This document shows positions 60,804 through 64,000 of a DNA stretch of 64,000 nucleotides, piece by piece. Position 1 is the stretch's first letter, and each line of letters starts with the position of its first letter. This stretch comes from [Clostridium] asparagiforme DSM 15981. GTDB lineage: Bacteria > Bacillota > Clostridia > Lachnospirales > Lachnospiraceae. The DNA is taken from the NCBI GenBank assembly GCA_025149125.1, contig CP102272.1:3720001-3784000 (forward strand), written 5' to 3'. The translations under genes and the position numbers were made by a program. The notes beneath the pieces are model-generated. The model saw nothing but the letters and a program-made list of their open reading frames with translations, ran no database searches and was not told the origin of the DNA.

Positions 60804-61577
60804 TTATCCCAACGCCACGTCCAGAATCATCATCACCACAAAGCCCACCGCGAACCCAATGGTCCCGATATTGGAGTGTTCGCCCTCCGCGGACTCCGGG
60901 ATCAATTCCTCCACCACCACGTAGACCATAGCGCCTGCGGCAAAGGACAGCATATAGGGCAGCGCCGGGCCGAGAAAGTCCGACAGCGCCAGCATGATCC
61001 CCGCGCCGATGGGCTCCACGATCCCCGAAAGCATGCCGTAGACAAAAGCCTTGTTCCTTCCCGCCGCCTCCTTTAAGGGCAGGGAAATGATGGCTCCCTC
61101 CGGGAAATTCTGGATGGCGATGCCGATTGCCAGGGCCAGAGCCCCCGCCATGGTGATGGTGCCGTTGTCGGCCAGCAGACCCGCGAAGGCCACGCCCACC
61201 GCCATGCCCTCGGGGATGTTGTGCAGCGTCACCGCCAACACCAGCATGGTGCTCTTCTTCCAGTTGCCGCTGGGACCTTCCGGCTCCTCAGCGTCCAGGT
61301 GCAGATGGGGAATCAGCCGGTCCAGGGCCAGCAGAAATCCGATTCCCAGGCAGAAGCCCACCGCAGCCGGAATAAACGCCAGCTTCCCCATTCCCTCGCT
61401 CATATCCATGGCCGGGATCAGTAAGGACCACACCGAGGCCGCAATCATCACGCCCGAGGCAAAGCCCAGAAGCCCTTTCTGCACCACCCGGCGCATCCCC
61501 TGACGCAGAAAATACACGCAGGCCGCCCCGGCCGTGGTTCCGATAAACGGGATCATAATCCCAATAAAAATATTCAT
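60804..61577 (-). CDS. ZIP-family divalent metal transporter
   Basis: 257 residues, about eight membrane helices. The metal-binding helices carry HNIPEG (His119 to Gly124) and QNFPEG (about 154-159), as in ZupT/GufA-type importers of zinc, iron or manganese. A cytoplasmic loop PHLHLDAEEPEG lies between helices three and four. The start ATG at 61577 has AAAGGCGGTTTAATCA upstream. It is transcribed in the same direction as the gene at 61677. Confidence 0.92.
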   Translation of the reverse strand: MNIFIGIMIPFIGTTAGAACVYFLRQGMRRVVQKGLLGFASGVMIAASVWSLLIPAMDMSEGMGKLAFIPAAVGFCLGIGFLLALDRLIPHLHLDAEEPEGPSGNWKKSTMLVLAVTLHNIPEGMAVGVAFAGLLADNGTITMAGALALAIGIAIQNFPEGAIISLPLKEAAGRNKAFVYGMLSGIVEPIGAGIMLALSDFLGPALPYMLSFAAGAMVYVVVEELIPESAEGEHSNIGTIGFAVGFVVMMILDVALG

Positions 61578-61603
61578 TGATTAAACCGCCTTTCTAATAC
61601 AGA

Positions 61604-61633
61604 AGCGGGCGCAGTGTATGTCCCGCGCCCGCT
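61604..61633 (-). terminator. Terminator-like hairpin after cytidylate kinase-like gene
   Basis: AGCGGGCGC pairs with GCGCCCGCT across twelve bases, then TTCTGTATTA on the minus strand. Confidence 0.5.
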
Positions 61634-61676
61634 CCCTCACCGCTTATGGCCGCCCGCCGCTCACGCCCGGCCGCCT

Positions 61677-62315
61677 TTAAATCTCGTATCCCCGCAGCAC
61701 CAGATAGTCCTTGATCAGTTTGATCATCTGGTCGTAGTCGATGCGGCTGGCGTTGATGGGCAGGTCGTAGTTCTCCATGTCCATCCACTCGCGCCCGGTA
61801 AAATACCGGTGGTACTCCTTGCGCTCCTTGTCGATGCGCTTCATGCGCCGCAGCGCTTCCTTCTCGTCCACCTGGTCCACCTCGATGACCCTGCGCACTC
61901 TGGTGACGGTGTCCGCGTACACGAAGATGCGGATCACGTCGTCCAGCTGGTCCTGCAGCACGTAGTTGCCGCAGCGTCCCACGATGATGCAGCTCTCCTG
62001 GCCCGCCAGCTTTCGGATCACCGAGGACTGGAAGCGGAACAGGTTCTCCGGGGAGGTGATATTGTCCCCGTCCCGCACAGGCTCGCCCAGGTCCGGCTTC
62101 ATGCCGGTGACGATGCGGTAAAGCAGGTTGTTGCCCGCCTTCTCGTCGGCCAGGCGGTAATACTGCTCGCCGATGGCGCTGGTCTCAGAGGTCATTTTCA
62201 GAATCTCCTCATCATAAAAATGGATGCCCAGCTCCTCGGCCAGACGTTTGCCGGTCAGGCGTCCGCCGCTGCCGTACTGCCGTTCAACTGTGATCACAAA
62301 ATGTTTTTTGTTCAT
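61677..62315 (-). CDS. Cytidylate kinase-like family protein
   Basis: 212 residues. The N-terminal nucleotide loop ITVERQYGSGGRLTGKRLAEELG (residues 8-30) is of the cytidylate kinase-like (AAA_26) type, with IIVGRCGNYVL in the core and LPINASRIDYDQM near the end. Such proteins are widespread in Clostridia; phosphate acceptor unknown. Start ATG at 62315 follows AGGGGGCTATACT. Confidence 0.85.
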   Translation of the reverse strand: MNKKHFVITVERQYGSGGRLTGKRLAEELGIHFYDEEILKMTSETSAIGEQYYRLADEKAGNNLLYRIVTGMKPDLGEPVRDGDNITSPENLFRFQSSVIRKLAGQESCIIVGRCGNYVLQDQLDDVIRIFVYADTVTRVRRVIEVDQVDEKEALRRMKRIDKERKEYHRYFTGREWMDMENYDLPINASRIDYDQMIKLIKDYLVLRGYEI

Positions 62316-62352
62316 AGTATAGCCCCCTAAAATATGTTGATGGTCGACCGAT

Positions 62353-62865
62353 CTACAGAATGTCGATCTGGCACACTTTCATTGCAGCGATTGCGTTGTC
62401 GTGGCTCTCCGGGCTGACACCGGCGCAGCAGGCCGGGTCCACCGCGATGGGCGTCTCGGGCACGGCGGCCTTTAAAATCAGCGCATTGGAGATCACACAG
62501 ATATCCGTACAGAGCCCGACCAGCTCCACAGACCGGTAATCGCCGCCGCGGACGTACTCGGACAGCGAATCGCTTCCAAAGGTATGTTTCTCAAAGCGCC
62601 TGCCCTCGAAGGCTTTTAACGGATCGCAGAGCTCCCACCCTGCGGTGCCCTTGATACAGTGGGGAACCGGAAGCTTCCTGCCCTCCGCCGTATCCAAATA
62701 GCCGTCGAAATGGGTGTCCAGCGTGAATACCACCTCGTCCCCCGCGGCCGCGTAGGCTTCGGCCTTTTTCACCACGGCCGGGACGATGGCCTGAGCCTCT
62801 TTGGTCCCCAGAGCGCCGTCTATAAAATCATTCTGCATGTCCACAACTACAAGTAACCGTTTCAT
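62353..62865 (-). CDS. Cysteine hydrolase, isochorismatase/nicotinamidase family
   Basis: 170 residues. The triad can be placed: Asp9 in VVVDMQNDFIDG, Lys in PHCIKGTAGWEL and Cys in LVGLCTDICVISNA. Nicotinamidases share this pattern (deamidation of nicotinamide to nicotinate), though other amides are possible. Start ATG at 62865 follows AGGAGGAAGCCGAC. It is likely in one unit with the kinase-like gene 37 bases downstream. Confidence 0.87.
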   Translation of the reverse strand: MKRLLVVVDMQNDFIDGALGTKEAQAIVPAVVKKAEAYAAAGDEVVFTLDTHFDGYLDTAEGRKLPVPHCIKGTAGWELCDPLKAFEGRRFEKHTFGSDSLSEYVRGGDYRSVELVGLCTDICVISNALILKAAVPETPIAVDPACCAGVSPESHDNAIAAMKVCQIDIL

Positions 62866-62949
62866 GTCGGCTTCCTCCTGTTTGATTGTTCAATTACAGT
62901 CTATCACATTTCCACGGGCAATAAAAGTCATTTTATTTTAAATCGGCTC

Positions 62950-62978
62950 TTGACAAACCGGCGGTTCTGTATTAGGAT
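62950..62978 (+). promoter_or_regulatory. Predicted promoter of the T-box transcript
   Basis: TTGACA (62950-62955), 17 bases, TAGGAT (62973-62978), directly before the T-box leader. Confidence 0.65.
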
Positions 62979-62996
62979 ATGGGTTAATAAAATAAA

Positions 62997-63265
62997 CCGT
63001 TGAGAAAGAGGAGTAAGCTTCCAGACGTTTTATCACAGAGAGCCGCAGGTGGTGGGATTGCGGTATAGGACAGGCGGCTGAATGGACTTTCGAGGGCGGT
63101 CCTGAACGGACGAACGTCTCTGTATGGACCGACGGATTCCGCAACCGTTAATCGTGCGGCGCATATGTTTGTATGTGTAGAGTGGACTGTTTAGTCAATA
63201 TTGAGTGGCACCGCGGATTTTATTCGTCTCAATCGCAGCATCGGCTGTGATTGGGACTTTTTTTG
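62997..63265 (+). promoter_or_regulatory. T-box riboswitch, tryptophan type
   Basis: Stem I begins near GAGAAAGAGGAGTAA and contains the AGAG...GGTGG loop features. The specifier position reads TGG (63083-63085, in GAATGGAC), a Trp codon. The T-box TGGCACCGCGG lies at 63206-63216; its TGGC would pair with a tRNA ending GCCA, fitting tRNA-Trp. The terminator follows at 63226-63264. Uncharged tRNA-Trp would stabilise the antiterminator and allow expression of the next gene. Confidence 0.88.
63226..63264 (+). terminator. T-box regulated terminator
   Basis: GTCTCAATCGCAGC pairs with GCTGTGATTGGGAC around a short loop, followed by TTTTTTT. It competes with the antiterminator formed by the T-box. 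Confidence 0.85.
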
Positions 63266-63372
63266 TGCGCACAACCCATCCCGGCCCGCTCCGCTCCCCT
63301 TTACCTCTGCAAATCAAACGGCATTTTATTACGAACCATACACATATTTCATGGAATGAGGAGGAAACTATT

Positions 63373-64000
63373 ATGAAAAAGTCAATCGCAATTCTCTTAA
63401 CCGCCGCTCTGGGAGCTTCCCTGCTGACCGGCTGTGTGACCAAGGCCACGGACGAGGCCACCACCGCTGCCGCCGACACCACGGCCGTGACCGAGACCGC
63501 CACGGAGGCGGACACCGCGGCTGAGACCGAGAAAGAGACAGAGACAACGGCGGAGGCCAAGGCGGACGGCTACATCATCGGAATCGGACAGTTCGCGGAG
63601 CACGGCTCCCTGGACAACTGCCGCGAGGGTTTTATCCTGGGCTTAAAGGAAGCGGGAATCGAGGAGGGCAAGAACCTGACCATTCTCTATGAGAACTCCC
63701 AGGCGGACGGCGGCACGGCCAGCCAGATCGCCACCACCTTCGCAGGCAAACAGGTGGACCTGATGTGCGGCATCGCCACCCCCATGGCTCAGGCCGAGTA
63801 CGGCGTGGCCAAGAAATCCGGTATCCCCGTAATCTTCACCGCCGTCACCGATCCGGTGGCCGCCGAGCTTGCCACTGCGGACGGAACGCCCGTGGGCGAG
63901 ATCACCGGCACTAGCGACAAACTGCCGGTGGAAGCCCAGCTGAAAATGATCCGCGAGATTCTGCCCGATGCCAAGACCATCGGTATCATGTACACCACCA
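63373..64000 (+). CDS. trpX: TrpX-type ABC transporter substrate-binding lipoprotein (5' part)
   Basis: The first 209 residues; the gene continues beyond the window. A lipoprotein signal (KKSIAILLTAALGASLLTGC) ends at Cys21. An unusual low-complexity linker rich in Thr, Ala and Glu (about 22-65) precedes the COG2984-type binding domain, beginning at GYIIGIGQFAEHGSLDN and including SQADGGTASQIATTF, ATPMAQAEYG and PVIFTAVTDPVAAEL. Such proteins work with TrpY permease and TrpZ ATPase in tryptophan uptake. The Trp T-box upstream supports that role. Start ATG at 63373 follows GAGGAAACTATT. Confidence 0.92.
   Translation, partial: MKKSIAILLTAALGASLLTGCVTKATDEATTAAADTTAVTETATEADTAAETEKETETTAEAKADGYIIGIGQFAEHGSLDNCREGFILGLKEAGIEEGKNLTILYENSQADGGTASQIATTFAGKQVDLMCGIATPMAQAEYGVAKKSGIPVIFTAVTDPVAAELATADGTPVGEITGTSDKLPVEAQLKMIREILPDAKTIGIMYTT

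Overview
The window is a stretch of a bacterial chromosome with moderately high GC. It most likely comes from an anaerobic member of the Clostridia (Firmicutes), and a Lachnospiraceae-type gut organism would fit. The evidence is AGGAGG ribosome binding sites, sigma-A promoters, a tRNA-dependent T-box leader, mannose-type PTS genes, a 2HCT transporter, citrate lyase fermentation genes, an anaerobic radical-SAM maturase, and a flavodiiron protein with rubredoxin. The genus is inferred from gene content only. No rRNA, tRNA, phage, insertion sequence or CRISPR array was seen.

Layout. 1-4,876: the 5' part of an aconitase-like hydratase (YbhJ type), two LysR regulators, a two-gene chromate-type transporter and a cell-wall hydrolase. 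4,970-6,100: an anaerobic sulfatase-maturase-like radical SAM enzyme. 6,302-16,449: a complete citrate fermentation locus. citD, citE and citF, a CitMHS transporter and a Cache-type hybrid histidine kinase lie on the minus strand. An OmpR-type response regulator with citC, citX and citG lies on the plus strand. 16,436-23,591: an RpiR regulator, a creatininase-family amidohydrolase and a five-gene oligopeptide-type ABC transporter. 23,957-26,338: a methyltransferase, a hexapeptide acetyltransferase and an AraC/GyrI-like regulator.

26,473-36,771: a C4 hydroxy-acid (tetronate-like) catabolic operon. It holds a beta-decarboxylating dehydrogenase, an Ldh2-type dehydrogenase, a TIM-barrel isomerase, an Asp/Glu-racemase relative, OtnK-like kinase, OtnC-like aldolase and a 2HCT carrier, with LysR genes at both ends. 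36,874-42,791: a mannose-family PTS operon with a SIS-domain deglycase/isomerase and a HAD phosphatase, facing a GntR/UTRA repressor whose operators can be read in the intergenic region. 42,927-49,969: PrpF-like isomerase, isocitrate-dehydrogenase-like enzyme, second YbhJ-like hydratase, RraA-like aldolase and AEC transporter. This looks like an uncharacterised tricarboxylate pathway. 50,111-54,098: CPBP protease, flavodiiron protein, Crp/Fnr regulator, zinc-ribbon protein and rubredoxin, joined by a shared dyad operator. 54,224-60,677: an EF-G paralogue, a small protein and the aroF-tyrA-aroA operon. 60,804-64,000: ZIP transporter, cytidylate-kinase-like protein, cysteine hydrolase, and a tryptophan T-box in front of a TrpX-type lipoprotein cut by the window end.

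The theme is di- and tricarboxylate use: citrate, aconitate-like acids and C4 hydroxy acids, each with its own transporter and usually its own LysR regulator. Two points deserve most attention. One is the YbhJ/PrpF/IDH/RraA set. The other is a family of structured repeats with near-identical inverted ends that lie between promoter and ribosome binding site of two of these operons.
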